A stretch of DNA of 64,000 nt from Shewanella litorisediminis (lineage in GTDB: Bacteria > Pseudomonadota > Gammaproteobacteria > Enterobacterales > Shewanellaceae). Made by a program: the position numbers and the translations under genes. Under the pieces are notes generated by a model. That model saw nothing but the letters and a program-made list of their open reading frames with translations. It was not told the DNA's origin and searched no databases. This document shows positions 25,241 through 35,590 of the stretch, one piece after another (the first letter of the stretch is position 1; each line of letters starts with the position of its first letter). The DNA lies in assembly GCF_016834455.1 (NCBI RefSeq), contig NZ_CP069213.1, positions 1,550,501 through 1,614,500 on the forward strand, read 5' to 3'.

Positions 25241-27816
25241 AATTCGCTTTATCCAAAACTTCAGTAGCGCTTGCCTGCGTCCTCGGCGGCGCCGTGTCTG
25301 GCAAGGTGATGGCTGCCGACTCGGCGTCAGTGGCTGAGCGGGATGTGAGTCGCTGGCCAGCCACTGTCTACCAGACCCCACAGCAGGCGGATGTGGAGAC
25401 ACAGGTTAACAAACTCTTGTCGGGAATGACGCTTGAGCAAAAAGTGGCGCAAATTATCCAGCCGGAAATTCGCGACTTCAGCGTCGAGGACATGCGCCGT
25501 TATGGCTTTGGCTCCTTCCTCAATGGTGGCGGCTCTTTCCCGGGCAATAACAATAAGGCCAAGGCCGCCGATTGGGTGGCGCTGGCTGATCAGATGTACC
25601 ATGCCGCCATGGATGACAGTGTTGACGGTATCGCCATCCCTCCCATGTGGGGCACGGATGCTGTTCACGGCCATGGCAACGTGTTTGGTGCGACCTTATT
25701 CCCCCACAACATTGGTCTGGGGGCAACGCAAAACCCAGACCTGATTAAAGCGATAGCCGCAGCCACGGCCAAAGAAGTGCGCGCAACCGGTATCGACTGG
25801 GTGTTTGCGCCTACCGTTGCGCTGGTGGATAACCTGCGCTGGGGCCGCACTTACGAGGGTTACGCCCGGGATCCCGGGCTGATTGAACGCTATGCTGAAG
25901 CCTTTGTTGATGGCATGCAGGGTGAGGGTAAAAGCTGGCTTGGCGAAGATTACACCCTGGCCACCGCCAAACACTTTATCGGTGATGGCGGAACCGAGAA
26001 TGGCGACGACCGCGGCGACACCAGAGTGGATGAAAATACCCTGATTGACCGCCACGGCCAGGGCTATGTGGGGGCTCTGGGTCATGGCGTGCAAACCGTG
26101 ATGGCCTCCTTTAACAGCTGGAACGGCGAAAAGCTCCACGGCAGCAAATACCTGCTTACCGATGTGCTTAAAGAGCGCATGGGATTTGATGGGGTGGTGG
26201 TTGGCGATTGGCTGGGCCATGGCTTTGTGCCGGGCTGCAGTTACGAGCGCTGCGCCGAAGCGGTGAATGCCGGGGTGGACATTCTCATGGCGCCGGGAGA
26301 CAGCTGGAAAGCCCTCTATGCCAATACCATCGAGGATGTGAAATCCGGCGCCCTGCCGATTGCGCGTCTTGATGATGCGGTCAAGCGCATTTTGCGGGTA
26401 AAGCTGCGCGGTGGTCTGTTTGACAACAAGGCACCATCGGCCAACCCCTATGCCGGTAAACAGGAATGGATTGGCCACCCAGAGCATCGCGCCATCGCCC
26501 GTCAGGCCGTTGCCGAGTCTTTGGTGCTGCTTAAAAACAATCGCCCTGCGAATGGGGAACGTCCGGTGCTGCCCATCGCCGCCAACGCCAGGGTATTGGT
26601 GGTGGGAGAGGGCGCCGACAGTATTCCTCAGCAGTCCGGCGGCTGGAGCATGACCTGGCAGGGCACTGAAGTAACCAACGCCGATTTCCCCGGCGCCACC
26701 AGTATTTTTGCCGGTATCAAGGCGACGCTGAATGCCGCTGGCGGCGATGCGCTTTTAAGCTCCGATGGCAGTATCCCAGTGGGGTTCAAACCCGATGTGG
26801 TCATTGCCGTCTATGGTGAGCAACCCTATGCCGAAGGCAACGGTGATTTGGATAACCTGGAGTATCAGCGCGGTGACAAGCGTTCGCTGGCGATGCTTAA
26901 CACTTTGAAGGCAACGGGGTTGCCGCTGGTGTCCGTGGTGTTGTCCGGCAGACCTCTGTGGATGAACCCTGAAATCAACGCATCGGATGCCTTTGTGGCC
27001 GCCTGGCTGCCCGGCACCGAAGGCGCGGGTGTCGCAGACGTGCTGATAGGCGATAAAAACGGTAAGCCTCGTGCCGACTTTAAGGGCCGCTTGCCATTTC
27101 CCTGGCCTGCCACACCGGCAGCCGATGGCTTTGTCTCTGGTGCCGACAGTGCAGGACAAACCCAGTCCAAGCCCCTGTTCAGCCTCTGGCAGGGCTTTGA
27201 TTATCAGAGTGATGGGACACTTGCCAAACTCAGTGAGGACAATGGCAGCTCTGAGGCTGATAACCGACTGGCGATTTTTGATAAAGCCATCAAGGCGCCA
27301 TGGCATTTGGCCGTAGGGGACGACAAGGGGCTGCATCGCGTTGGTCCCGGCATATGGCAGCAAGGACCGTGGGCTGTTCGCAGTGTGAATCGCATTGTGC
27401 AGGAAGATGCCCGTCGTTTTGACTTCGGCGCCTCGGGTATCCTCAGTTTCCGTGATGACTTTACCCTGGATTTGCGACGCTTTACGCCGGACTCATCGAT
27501 GCTGTCGTTCGATATTGCCTTGGCTGCCTTGCCCGGCAAATTGCAGCTGTCGATGGTCTGTGAAGGTGGCTGTCGTCAGGCGGTTGATTTGTCAGGGCAG
27601 TTAAAAGCCGATGGCCAGTGGCAGCGTATGGAAGTGCCCTTGTCTTGTTTCGGGGTCACGGCTGACGAACTGGCACGCACTTTCAGCCCAATGACCCTGT
27701 CTCTGCCCCAGGGCGGTACCCTGATGCTGGCGAATGTGAGCCTCGAAGGGGTTGTCAAAACGGATGAGACGGCCAAGGCTCTGGAGTGCACACTGCCGCT
27801 GGTCAGCGACAAATGA
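25237..27816 (+). CDS. Secreted GH3 exo-beta-glucosidase with ExoP-type C-terminal domain
   Basis: An 859-residue GH3 enzyme with a Sec signal peptide (cleavage near VMAA). The N-terminal TIM barrel contains [15 protein letters not shown], the [10 protein letters not shown] motif and the nucleophile D324 in GVVVGDW. The second domain has [11 protein letters not shown] and the EGNGDL loop near residue 530, and a third, C-terminal beta-sandwich of about 180 residues resembles the galactose-binding-like domain of marine ExoP-type glucan exohydrolases. Such enzymes release glucose from the non-reducing ends of beta-1,3- and beta-1,4-glucans. It would act in the periplasm on oligomers brought in by the TonB receptors. 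It has a four-base overlap with the upstream transporter gene. Confidence 0.93.
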   Translation: MKFALSKTSVALACVLGGAVSGKVMAADSASVAERDVSRWPATVYQTPQQADVETQVNKLLSGMTLEQKVAQIIQPEIRDFSVEDMRRYGFGSFLNGGGSFPGNNNKAKAADWVALADQMYHAAMDDSVDGIAIPPMWGTDAVHGHGNVFGATLFPHNIGLGATQNPDLIKAIAAATAKEVRATGIDWVFAPTVALVDNLRWGRTYEGYARDPGLIERYAEAFVDGMQGEGKSWLGEDYTLATAKHFIGDGGTENGDDRGDTRVDENTLIDRHGQGYVGALGHGVQTVMASFNSWNGEKLHGSKYLLTDVLKERMGFDGVVVGDWLGHGFVPGCSYERCAEAVNAGVDILMAPGDSWKALYANTIEDVKSGALPIARLDDAVKRILRVKLRGGLFDNKAPSANPYAGKQEWIGHPEHRAIARQAVAESLVLLKNNRPANGERPVLPIAANARVLVVGEGADSIPQQSGGWSMTWQGTEVTNADFPGATSIFAGIKATLNAAGGDALLSSDGSIPVGFKPDVVIAVYGEQPYAEGNGDLDNLEYQRGDKRSLAMLNTLKATGLPLVSVVLSGRPLWMNPEINASDAFVAAWLPGTEGAGVADVLIGDKNGKPRADFKGRLPFPWPATPAADGFVSGADSAGQTQSKPLFSLWQGFDYQSDGTLAKLSEDNGSSEADNRLAIFDKAIKAPWHLAVGDDKGLHRVGPGIWQQGPWAVRSVNRIVQEDARRFDFGASGILSFRDDFTLDLRRFTPDSSMLSFDIALAALPGKLQLSMVCEGGCRQAVDLSGQLKADGQWQRMEVPLSCFGVTADELARTFSPMTLSLPQGGTLMLANVSLEGVVKTDETAKALECTLPLVSDK

Positions 27817-27881
27817 CAACACGGAATATGGGCATAAAAAGCCGCGTTGAGATGAAAAACACCATCAACATGGAGAACGAG

Positions 27882-28817
27882 ATGTATCGCTCTGGGATTG
27901 ATTTGGGCGGCACCAAGATTGAATTGGTGACCTTGAACGAAAAGGGGGAGGAGGTATTTCGCAAGCGTGTACCTACGCCCAAGGACTACCGTGCGACCCT
28001 TGAAGCGGTTGCCACCCTGGTGCATGACTCTGAAGCGGAAACCGGACGGGTTTCCAGTGTCGGCATTGGCATTCCCGGTGTGGTGTCTGCGGTCACCGGC
28101 AGGGTAAAGAACTCCAACGCGGTTTGGCTTAATGGTCAGCCGATGGACAAGGATCTGGGTGCCATGCTGGGCCGGGAAGTACGCATTGCCAACGATGCCA
28201 ATTGCTTTGCGGTATCCGAGTCAGTGGATGGCGGCGGCGCAGGTAAAACCCTGGTATTCGGTGCCATCCTTGGCACCGGCTGCGGCGCAGGTATTTCGAT
28301 TAATCACAAGGTGCATGGCGGCGGCAATGGTATCGGCGGTGAATGGGGTCATAATCCGCTGCCGTGGATGACAGCGGATGAGTTCAACTCAACCCGTTGT
28401 TTCTGCGGCAACGCCGATTGCATCGAAACCTTTGTTTCCGGCACAGGCTTTGTGCGCGACTTTCGTGCCCACGGTGGCGAGGCATCCAGCGGCATTGAAA
28501 TCGTGGCGCTGATGGGCAAGGGCGATCCCCTTGCCGAAGCGGCATTTGGCCGTTTTATCGACCGTCTTGCGCGGGCGCTGGCGCACGTTATCAACCTGCT
28601 CGACCCGGACGTGATTGTCCTTGGCGGCGGGGTGTCCAATATCGATGAGATTTACGAGTACCTGCCAGCCTTGCTGCCCAAATACGTATTGGGCGGCGAG
28701 TGTGCCACCAGGGTGGTGAAAAACCATCATGGCGCGTCCTCCGGGGTGCGCGGTGCAGCCTGGTTGTGGGCGCCGGGTGAGCAGGCGGCATTGCCTGGCT
28801 TGCTGGCACGCAAATAA
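27882..28817 (+). CDS. ROK-family sugar kinase (Mak-like; probable glucokinase or fructokinase)
   Basis: A 311-residue ROK kinase. The ATP-binding signature is GIDLGGTKIELV at the N-terminus, the ROK motif IGTGCGAGI is present as LGTGCGAGI, the catalytic Asp lies in ANDANCFAVSE, and the zinc site is CFCGNADCIE with an upstream His (EWGHNPLPW). The sequence follows E. coli Mak (302 residues) closely, including GQPMDKDLGAMLGREVRIAND. Mak phosphorylates fructose and, less well, glucose and mannose. Behind a glucose transporter and a GH3 glucosidase, glucose is the sensible substrate here. The ATG at 27882 has GGAG six bases upstream; several in-frame ATGs lie further 5'. It ends the operon. Confidence 0.88.
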   Translation: MYRSGIDLGGTKIELVTLNEKGEEVFRKRVPTPKDYRATLEAVATLVHDSEAETGRVSSVGIGIPGVVSAVTGRVKNSNAVWLNGQPMDKDLGAMLGREVRIANDANCFAVSESVDGGGAGKTLVFGAILGTGCGAGISINHKVHGGGNGIGGEWGHNPLPWMTADEFNSTRCFCGNADCIETFVSGTGFVRDFRAHGGEASSGIEIVALMGKGDPLAEAAFGRFIDRLARALAHVINLLDPDVIVLGGGVSNIDEIYEYLPALLPKYVLGGECATRVVKNHHGASSGVRGAAWLWAPGEQAALPGLLARK

Positions 28818-28884
28818 GGGGGCTGGTCACTCCGAACAAGTGGGCAGTATTGGTGCTGCCCAATGAAAGAGGTTTCTTGCTTAT

Positions 28885-28900
28885 CCCTCATGGATGAGGG
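28885..28900 (+). terminator. Minor hairpin after the kinase gene
   Basis: CCCTCA-TGGA-TGAGGG followed by CTTTTATG; a weak terminator-like element 68 bases past the kinase stop. Confidence 0.35.
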
Positions 28901-28922
28901 CTTTTATGTGCTTATGCTGTTG

Positions 28923-28962
28923 GGCGCCCCGGTCGAGATGACCGATTAGGGCGCCGTTTTTT
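28923..28962 (+). terminator. Terminator of the transporter-GH3-kinase operon
   Basis: An outer stem GGCGCCC/GGGCGCC and an inner stem CGGTC/GACCG, followed by G and six T residues. The inner loop and the ATTA bulge make it a longer than usual terminator. Confidence 0.75.
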
Positions 28963-29125
28963 ATTTTCTACAGGGTGTTTTGAAAATGCTCTGTTGGCGT
29001 TGTAAAACGGCCGGCATGCGGTCAGAATAGCGCGCCTGTTGCCAAGTAGGTTTGGCCGTAAGTGACGATTGTATGTTACTGAGTCTGTTCGTTGGTTTTT
29101 GATATTGAGTGCCTTGGGGGAAAAA

Positions 29126-30022
29126 TTGGCCAATCTGATGTTATTGTTGGCGGCGGCCATTTGGGGCTTTGGCTTTGTGGCGCAGCGACTGGGGATGGAA
29201 AGCCTTGAACCTTTTGCATTCAACGGATTGCGTTTTGTTATTGGTGCCTTGAGCCTGCTGCCGCTGATTTGGTTTTTAAAGGCGCGAGGCCGGATAAAAG
29301 GTACGGGTGAGACTGGATTTTGGCGCCGGGCGCTGGTGGGGTCGCTCGGCTGCGGTGGCATATTGTTTATCGCGGCGTCATTTCAGCAGGTGGGACTGCT
29401 GCACACCACGGCGGCCAACGCCGGCTTTATCACAGGGCTTTACATAGTACTTGTGCCGGTGCTGGGGATCATGCTTAAGCACAGTACGGGTCTCAATACC
29501 TGGCTTGGCTGCGCCATCGCTGTGGTGGGACTGTATTTTTTAAGTGTGGGCGATGACTTTACCATCTCCTTCGGTGATGCCCTGCAGCTCGCCGGCGCAC
29601 TCTTTTGGGCCATGCACATACTGGCGGTGGATCACTACGCCACCCGCATCGCGCCTGTGGTGCTGGCCTGTGGCCAATTTTTGGTGTGTGCGCTGGCAAG
29701 CTTTGTGGTCTCATTGACCATGGAAACCACCACGCTGGAAGGTGTGAAGGCGGCCTGGGGGGCGCTGGCCTACGCGGGCCTTATCTCGGTGGGCGTAGCT
29801 TACACCCTGCAGGTGCTGGCGCAAAAACACGCCCACCCAGCCCATGCGGCGATTATTTTGAGCCTTGAAACCGTGTTTGCCGCCATCGGCGGCATGATGT
29901 TTCTGGATGAAACCCTGGGAGCGCGGGCCCTGTTTGGCTGCGGTTTGATGCTCTTTGGTATGCTGGTCAGCCAGGTACCCTTGAGGTACCTGGTGAAATC
30001 CAGGCACCAAAAGGTGCCCTAG
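29126..30022 (+). CDS. DMT-superfamily (EamA) permease
   Basis: A 298-residue protein with ten hydrophobic segments in two EamA repeats, the drug/metabolite transporter fold. It opens with LLLAAAIWGFGFVAQRLGMESLEPFAFNGLRF, typical of repeat 1. A LAYAGLISVGVAYTLQVLAQKHAHPAHAAIILSLE-type region marks repeat 2. The substrate is unknown; relatives export amino acids or other metabolites. The start is uncertain. I prefer the TTG at 29126 because GGGGG lies about six bases before it; an ATG follows at 29138, and the frame is open back to a TTG at 29069. It is convergent with the ACT-domain gene, with only six bases between the stops. Confidence 0.82.
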   Translation: MANLMLLLAAAIWGFGFVAQRLGMESLEPFAFNGLRFVIGALSLLPLIWFLKARGRIKGTGETGFWRRALVGSLGCGGILFIAASFQQVGLLHTTAANAGFITGLYIVLVPVLGIMLKHSTGLNTWLGCAIAVVGLYFLSVGDDFTISFGDALQLAGALFWAMHILAVDHYATRIAPVVLACGQFLVCALASFVVSLTMETTTLEGVKAAWGALAYAGLISVGVAYTLQVLAQKHAHPAHAAIILSLETVFAAIGGMMFLDETLGARALFGCGLMLFGMLVSQVPLRYLVKSRHQKVP

Positions 30023-30028
30023 GCCAGT

Positions 30029-30529
30029 TCAGCTGCTGACATGATCAAGCACCACATCATCGCCGATGCGGTAGAGGGATTCGGTCAGCAGCTCCTGTTT
30101 GCCAATGTCGTCCATTCCGAGCACAAAGCTTGCGCGAAACAGGGCAACGCCTGTGTGGCTGGCACTTTCGAACTGGCTGGAAAACTGCTCGATATTAATG
30201 CCAAGCGCGTTGATTTTATTTGAAATATCCAATACCAACCCAGGCCTGTCATAGGCCACAAGGCTGTAGCTTCGTTTAAAGGCCGGCGGCTTACCCGCGC
30301 GGGTACTGGCGTGGGTCAGGGTCAGGCCATCGATACATTCGAGGGTTTCTATCAACAGATCCCAATTATCCGACGGGATCTCCAGCACTATGATGGCGGC
30401 AAAAATTCCGTCGATATGGCGCAGCTCAGAATCCAGCCAGTTGCCACCATGGCGACTCACGGCATGGGCAATCTGCTCAACCAATCCGGTTCTGTCCGGG
30501 GCCTGCAGTGTGATGAGGTATCTCAGCAT
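30029..30529 (-). CDS. GcvR-like protein with two ACT domains
   Basis: A 166-residue protein of two ACT-type domains. The first (LITLQAPDRTGLVEQIAHAVSRHGGNW) and the second (YSLVAYDRPGLVLDISNKINALGINIEQFSSQ) both show the PDR/DRPG loop used for amino-acid binding. This is the layout of E. coli GcvR, which restrains GcvA of the glycine cleavage system, though no gcv gene is near. The ATG at 30529 has AGGAG about ten bases upstream; the longer frame adds 29 unlikely residues. It is divergent from the pst operon. Confidence 0.78.
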   Translation of the reverse strand: MLRYLITLQAPDRTGLVEQIAHAVSRHGGNWLDSELRHIDGIFAAIIVLEIPSDNWDLLIETLECIDGLTLTHASTRAGKPPAFKRSYSLVAYDRPGLVLDISNKINALGINIEQFSSQFESASHTGVALFRASFVLGMDDIGKQELLTESLYRIGDDVVLDHVSS

Positions 30530-30616
30530 TGCGCGCTTACTCCTTGTGTTTGCTACAAAATAAAGACAGAGTGGCGGATGATCTTTTGGCGGCTTGTGTC
30601 TATGGTCGTAACACAA

Positions 30617-30639
30617 CTGTCATATTGACGTCATATAAT
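30617..30639 (+). promoter_or_regulatory. Pho box and -10 element of the pst operon
   Basis: CTGTCAT-ATTG-ACGTCAT (30617-30634) is the direct-repeat form of a PhoB site, with an 11-base period. It directly abuts a perfect TATAAT (30634-30639). Pho boxes usually lie about ten bases upstream of the -10, so this spacing is tight; a weaker third repeat may lie further upstream. The 5' leader would be about 95 bases. Control by PhoB under phosphate starvation is inferred. Confidence 0.72.
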
Positions 30640-30741
30640 GGCCGCCATCCAAGGTTGGGTCGCTCCGATGATTAATTGTTAGCACAGCAAATCGGCGCTG
30701 CCCAGCGAAAAGAGCTCAGGCCAATCAATCAGAGGTTATGA

Positions 30742-32997
30742 ATGGAAATTCAGGTCACTAAGCCTGAAATGGCTGCCAGCAGTATTCTGGCAGGCAGGGG
30801 CACGGGGCGACGCGCCCTCAAGGACAAGGCGACAGCCATTGGCGTCAGCGTTGGCGGCGTGATGGTGTTTGTCGCCCTTTTGCTGATCTTCTTTTATCTG
30901 CTTTATGTGGTGAAGCCCATTTTCGACAGCGCCGAGGTCACCGAGCGTGTGTCTGTTGCCTACGATGTGCAAAGTGCCCCCGCTCTGATGGTGGGCAGTG
31001 ATGAGCAAAATGAAATTCTGTATCGCGTGGCCACCGATGGCAGTGTCGCCTTTTATCGCGTCAGTGGTGAGCTGGCCGATTCCTTTACGCCATCGCTCCC
31101 CGAGGGTGTCAACGTCAGTGGCGCTTATGCCGGTATGCCCTATGAGCAAAGCTATGGCCTCGGTCTTTCCAACGGTGAGCTGCGCCTTTATCGGGTGGAG
31201 TTTGGCGTAACCTATCCAGACAACCGTCGCCTTATCACCCCTAAACTGCGTCAACTCAGTCAGGACGGTGAAATTCTGGTGAGCGAGTCTGGCGATGCCA
31301 TTTCGCAGTTTGCCTATGCGCGCAGCAGCGAGCAGGTGAGTGTGGCTTATAAAGATGCCCAGGGCCGCTGGCAGCTGACCCGCCTCGAAGGCGAAGTGAA
31401 CATGATGACCGAAGAGGTGGAGTGGAGCCGTGTGAGTGCCCCGCTCGTGGATGCCCCTTCCAAGGTTGACCAACAGTTGATGACCCCGGACCAGCGCCAG
31501 CTGATGCTGCGCGGTGGCAACAAAATTTTCGTGTACGACATCCGTGATGCAGAGTCTCCGTCACTGCTGCAGGTGATAGACGCGGGGCGTGCCAAACAGC
31601 AGCTCACCAGCGTGTCTTTGCTTGCCGGTGCCAGCTCGCTGCTGCTGTCTTACGACAGTGGCGATGTGGTGCAGTATTTTCAGGTCAGCAGCGACAAGGG
31701 TCGCCTGTACCGTGAAATCCGTGACTTCAAGGGCCTTGGTAATATTCAGGCGATTGGCAGCGAGTTTTATCGCAAAAGCTTTGCCACCATCACAGCCGAA
31801 GGCCGTTTGTCGCTGCTTTATACCACCAGTGAGCGTGAGCTCTTGAGCGAAACTTTTGATATCGCCAAGCCACAGGCGCTGGGATTCAGCCCCCGCTCCA
31901 ATGGTTTGGTGGTGGATGCAGGCAATAAGCTGCATCTGTTTGATGTGAGCAATTCGCATCCTGAGGTGAGCTGGAGTGCCCTGTGGAACAAGGTGTGGTA
32001 CGAAGGCTACCCGGAGCCCAAGTTTGTGTGGCAGTCCACCTCGGGTTCCGATGATTTTGAGGCCAAGCTGAGCCTGATGCCATTGGCGTTCGGCACCATG
32101 AAGGCCGCGCTCTATGCCATGTTGTTTGCCGTGCCCATTGCCATTGCCGGTGCCATCTATACCGCCTATTTCATGTCCCCCAAGGTGCGCGGCATAGTCA
32201 AACCCACCATTGAAATTATGGAAGCCTTGCCCACGGTGATTCTGGGTTTCCTGGCCGGTCTGTGGCTGGCCCCCCTGGTGGAAGAGCATTTGCCCGGTAT
32301 TCTGGCCCTGCTGATACTCTTACCTGTGTCCATTCTGGTGAGTGCCTATGGTTGGAGCAAGTTGCCCGGTCGCTGGAAGCAGCGCCTGCCTGAAACCTAT
32401 CAGGAGCTGATGCTGGTACCCGTTATCTGTGGGGTGGGGTATCTGTCTTTTGCCATCAGCCCGAGCATCGAAGTGCTGTTCTTCCACGGGGATACCCGTC
32501 AGTTCATCACCAACGAGCTTGGCATCACCTTTGACCAGCGCAACGCCCTGGTGGTGGGTATTGCCATGGGTTTTGCGGTCATCCCGACCATCTTCTCCAT
32601 TGCCGAAGACGCCATCTTCTCTGTGCCCCGTCACCTGTCCAACGGCAGTCTGGCGCTGGGTGCCACCTCCTGGCAGACCCTCACCCGGGTGGTGTTGCTG
32701 ACCGCAAGCCCCGGTATTTTCTCCGCCATCATGATGGGGCTGGGCCGCGCCGTGGGTGAAACCATGATTGTACTCATGGCAACCGGCAACACCGCCATCA
32801 TGGAATGGAGCGTGTTTGAAGGTATGCGAACCCTTGCGGCCAACATCGCGGTGGAAATGCCGGAGTCGGCCATTGGCAGCAGCCACTACAGGGTGCTGTT
32901 CCTCGCGGCCTTTGTGCTCTTTATCTTCACCTTTGTTTTCAACACGGTTGCCGAGGTTGTTCGTCAACGCCTCCGTGAACGTTACAGCTCGCTGTAA
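30742..32997 (+). CDS. pstC: Phosphate ABC transporter permease PstC (long form)
   Basis: A 751-residue PstC, far longer than the 319 residues of E. coli. One transmembrane helix near residues 33-55 is followed by a periplasmic insert of roughly 380 residues with propeller-like strand repeats. The normal permease core then runs from about residue 450 to the end, with the EAA loop region ATSWQTLTRVVLLTASPGIFSAIMMGLGRAVGETMIV. The long form is known in Shewanella- and Vibrio-type genomes. It would pair with PstA to form the membrane channel of the high-affinity phosphate importer. AGAGG lies six bases before the ATG. It is the first gene of the pst operon, behind a Pho box, but no pstS precedes it. 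Confidence 0.92.
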   Translation: MEIQVTKPEMAASSILAGRGTGRRALKDKATAIGVSVGGVMVFVALLLIFFYLLYVVKPIFDSAEVTERVSVAYDVQSAPALMVGSDEQNEILYRVATDGSVAFYRVSGELADSFTPSLPEGVNVSGAYAGMPYEQSYGLGLSNGELRLYRVEFGVTYPDNRRLITPKLRQLSQDGEILVSESGDAISQFAYARSSEQVSVAYKDAQGRWQLTRLEGEVNMMTEEVEWSRVSAPLVDAPSKVDQQLMTPDQRQLMLRGGNKIFVYDIRDAESPSLLQVIDAGRAKQQLTSVSLLAGASSLLLSYDSGDVVQYFQVSSDKGRLYREIRDFKGLGNIQAIGSEFYRKSFATITAEGRLSLLYTTSERELLSETFDIAKPQALGFSPRSNGLVVDAGNKLHLFDVSNSHPEVSWSALWNKVWYEGYPEPKFVWQSTSGSDDFEAKLSLMPLAFGTMKAALYAMLFAVPIAIAGAIYTAYFMSPKVRGIVKPTIEIMEALPTVILGFLAGLWLAPLVEEHLPGILALLILLPVSILVSAYGWSKLPGRWKQRLPETYQELMLVPVICGVGYLSFAISPSIEVLFFHGDTRQFITNELGITFDQRNALVVGIAMGFAVIPTIFSIAEDAIFSVPRHLSNGSLALGATSWQTLTRVVLLTASPGIFSAIMMGLGRAVGETMIVLMATGNTAIMEWSVFEGMRTLAANIAVEMPESAIGSSHYRVLFLAAFVLFIFTFVFNTVAEVVRQRLRERYSSL

Positions 32998-33060
32998 TGG
33001 CGCAGTTGCAAGCAGGAATTGTTCTGATGGAATGCATTGAAATGAATTGGGGAAAGCACA

Positions 33061-34713
33061 ATGGGTAAGTGGTTTAAATCGGGTTCCCCCTGGATTTGGA
33101 TGACAGGCGGCGCGGTCAGCATCAGCCTTATCGCTGTGCTGGGACTCTTGCTCCTTATCGCCTGGCGTGGTCTGTCGTACTTCTGGCCCGCCGATATCTA
33201 CGAATGGAAACTGCGTGATGCCAAAGGGGTGGAATCTACCCTGATTGGTGAGATTTACGACAGCGAAGCCGTGCCCACCGAACGTCTTATCACCGCGGGT
33301 GTGGAATTTGCCGAGCATCCCGGGGAGTTTGTGACCCGTTATCTGGTGAAAACCGGTAACCGTGAGTTTGTGGGACTGGATTTTCGCTGGATTTTGGAAA
33401 CTGACATTGTCTCGCGCAGTACCCCGGAAGGCATCGCCAAAATCGAGCGTACCAAGAACGGTAACTTCTACGGTTATCCGCTGGCGGTAATTGAAGATGG
33501 CAAGCGCCTGGAACTCACTGATGTGCAGCATTCGCTGGAGGAGCACATCGCCCGGGCAGTGGACATTGCCGACAAGGCAATGACGCTGCAAAAGCGTGAT
33601 ATCGGTGCCATTAACTATGAGTTGGAACGTCTGCGCCTGAAAGAGCGCCGCGCCGAGCTCGACGGTGAGCTCACCGACAGCAAAAAACAGGAATTTGAAG
33701 CCGCCCGTCAAAAGCTGGAAGCCGACTATCTGGTGCTGGAAAAAGAACTCTTTGCCCTGCGTGATGAAGCGGCCCGCGACAGCGTGATCATTCGTGACAT
33801 GCGCGGTGAAGACGTGGTGCTCAAGCTCGACAGCGTGCTGGACGTGGCCTACGCCAACCGTCTTGGATTGCTGGGCAAAATTGGCCACTGGTTTGCCGGT
33901 GTCGGGAACTTTATCAGCGCCGATCCCCGTGAGGCCAATACCGAGGGTGGTGTGTTCCCGGCGATTTTCGGTACCGTGTTTATGGTGCTTTTGATGGCCG
34001 TTATCGTGACGCCATTTGGGGTGATTGCCGCGATTTACCTGCACGAGTATGCCAAAAAAGGTCCGCTCACCAAGATTATCCGCATTGCCGTGATTAACCT
34101 CGCCGGTGTGCCTTCGATTGTGTACGGCGTGTTCGGCCTGGGCTTTTTCGTGTACATGCTGGGGGGCTCCATTGACCAGCTGTTCTACCCGGAAGCATTG
34201 CCGTCGCCCACCTTTGGTTCACCCGGAGTGATTTGGTCGGCGCTGACGCTGGCCATCCTGACCCTGCCGGTGGTGATTGTGTCCACCGAGGAAGGTTTGT
34301 CACGTATCCCGAGCGCAGTACGTCAGGGCAGTTTGGCCCTGGGGGCCACCAAGGCCGAGACTTTGTGGCGGATTGTTATCCCCATGGCGAGCCCGGCAAT
34401 CATGACGGGGCTGATTCTGGCGGTGGCCCGCGCCGCCGGTGAAGTGGCGCCGCTGATGCTGGTGGGGGTGGTAAAGCTTGCGCCAACCCTGCCCATCGAC
34501 ATGAACTTCCCCTTTGTGCACCTTGACCGTAAGTTCATGCACCTCGGGTTTCATATTTACGACGTGGGCTTCCAGAGCCCCAACGTGGAGGCGGCCCGTC
34601 CGCTGGTATATGCCACCTCCTTCCTGCTGGTGTCCGTGATTGTGGCGCTGAACCTGACCGCCATCAGTGTACGTAACCACCTGCGTGAAAAATATCGCTC
34701 CCTTGAGCATTGA
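33061..34713 (+). CDS. pstA: Phosphate ABC transporter permease PstA (long form)
   Basis: A 550-residue PstA (296 in E. coli). The N-terminal helix is followed by a periplasmic insert that contains a long charged, probably coiled-coil stretch (about residues 175-245). The permease core is in the C-terminal half with STEEGLSRIPSAVRQGSLALGATKAETLW and IVIPMASPAIMTGLILAVARAAGEVAPLMLVG as the EAA-type loop. It partners PstC and PstB in phosphate uptake. GGGGAAAG lies about six bases before the ATG. It is 63 bases after pstC and 35 before pstB. The matching enlargement of both permease subunits suggests that their inserts meet outside the membrane. Confidence 0.92.
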   Translation: MGKWFKSGSPWIWMTGGAVSISLIAVLGLLLLIAWRGLSYFWPADIYEWKLRDAKGVESTLIGEIYDSEAVPTERLITAGVEFAEHPGEFVTRYLVKTGNREFVGLDFRWILETDIVSRSTPEGIAKIERTKNGNFYGYPLAVIEDGKRLELTDVQHSLEEHIARAVDIADKAMTLQKRDIGAINYELERLRLKERRAELDGELTDSKKQEFEAARQKLEADYLVLEKELFALRDEAARDSVIIRDMRGEDVVLKLDSVLDVAYANRLGLLGKIGHWFAGVGNFISADPREANTEGGVFPAIFGTVFMVLLMAVIVTPFGVIAAIYLHEYAKKGPLTKIIRIAVINLAGVPSIVYGVFGLGFFVYMLGGSIDQLFYPEALPSPTFGSPGVIWSALTLAILTLPVVIVSTEEGLSRIPSAVRQGSLALGATKAETLWRIVIPMASPAIMTGLILAVARAAGEVAPLMLVGVVKLAPTLPIDMNFPFVHLDRKFMHLGFHIYDVGFQSPNVEAARPLVYATSFLLVSVIVALNLTAISVRNHLREKYRSLEH

Positions 34714-34748
34714 TAATCCGACGATTATCCTGAGAATTGGTACAGAAT

Positions 34749-35567
34749 ATGATTTCGATAGACAGCACAGTAATGAAGACCGAAACCCTGGATTTGGCCA
34801 ATCTGCCCGCGTCGGAGACGGCTCTGGAGATCCACAACCTCAATTTGCACTACGGCACCAAGCAGGCGCTGTTCGACGTGTCGATGAAGATCCCGAAAAA
34901 GCGTGTCACCGCCTTTATCGGCCCCAGCGGCTGCGGTAAATCGACCCTGCTGCGCTGCATTAACCGCATGAATGACCTGGTGGATAACTGCAATATCACA
35001 GGTGAAATTCGCCTGCATGAGCAGAATATCTACGACAAGGCGGTGGATGTGGCTGCACTGCGCCGCAGCGTGGGTATGGTGTTCCAGCGCCCCAATCCCT
35101 TCCCCAAGTCCATCTACGAAAACGTGGTCTATGGCCTGCGTTTGCAGGGCATCAACAACCGTCGTGAGCTGGATGAAGCCTGTGAGCGCTCTCTGCGCGG
35201 CGCTGCCATTTGGGATGAAGTGAAAGACCGACTGCATGACAATGCCTTTGGTCTTTCAGGTGGTCAGCAGCAGCGTCTGGTGATTGCCCGAGCCATCGCC
35301 ATTGAGCCCGAAGTGCTGCTGCTCGATGAACCCACATCGGCCCTGGACCCAATCTCGACCCTGACCATTGAAGAGCTCATCACCGAGCTCAAGGCCAAGT
35401 ACACTGTGGTTATCGTTACCCACAACATGCAACAGGCGGCGCGGGTATCGGATCAAACGGCCTTTATGTACATGGGCGAGCTGGTGGAATATGCCGATAC
35501 CAACACCATCTTTACCACGCCATCCCAGCGCAAGACAGAAGACTACATCACAGGCCGTTACGGTTAA
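34749..35567 (+). CDS. pstB: Phosphate ABC transporter ATPase PstB
   Basis: A 272-residue ABC ATPase. Walker A is [13 protein letters not shown], the Q-loop region [15 protein letters not shown] is specific to PstB, the signature is [14 protein letters not shown] and Walker B is [11 protein letters not shown]. The C-terminal GRYG is also typical. It powers phosphate import through PstCA and, with PhoU, takes part in signalling to PhoR. Start choice: ATG at 34749; a TTG at 34737 or an ATG at 34773 are alternatives, none with a strong Shine-Dalgarno, which suggests coupling to pstA. Confidence 0.95.
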   Translation: MISIDSTVMKTETLDLANLPASETALEIHNLNLHYGTKQALFDVSMKIPKKRVTAFIGPSGCGKSTLLRCINRMNDLVDNCNITGEIRLHEQNIYDKAVDVAALRRSVGMVFQRPNPFPKSIYENVVYGLRLQGINNRRELDEACERSLRGAAIWDEVKDRLHDNAFGLSGGQQQRLVIARAIAIEPEVLLLDEPTSALDPISTLTIEELITELKAKYTVVIVTHNMQQAARVSDQTAFMYMGELVEYADTNTIFTTPSQRKTEDYITGRYG

Positions 35568-35590
35568 CAGCAAGAGGCGTTTGAATTCAC

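Noticed and set aside
32320..34044. 574-codon open frame on the minus strand across pstC and pstA
   Set aside because: It is His-, Gly- and Gln-rich with no domain, spans the junction of two well-conserved genes and has no ribosome-binding site.
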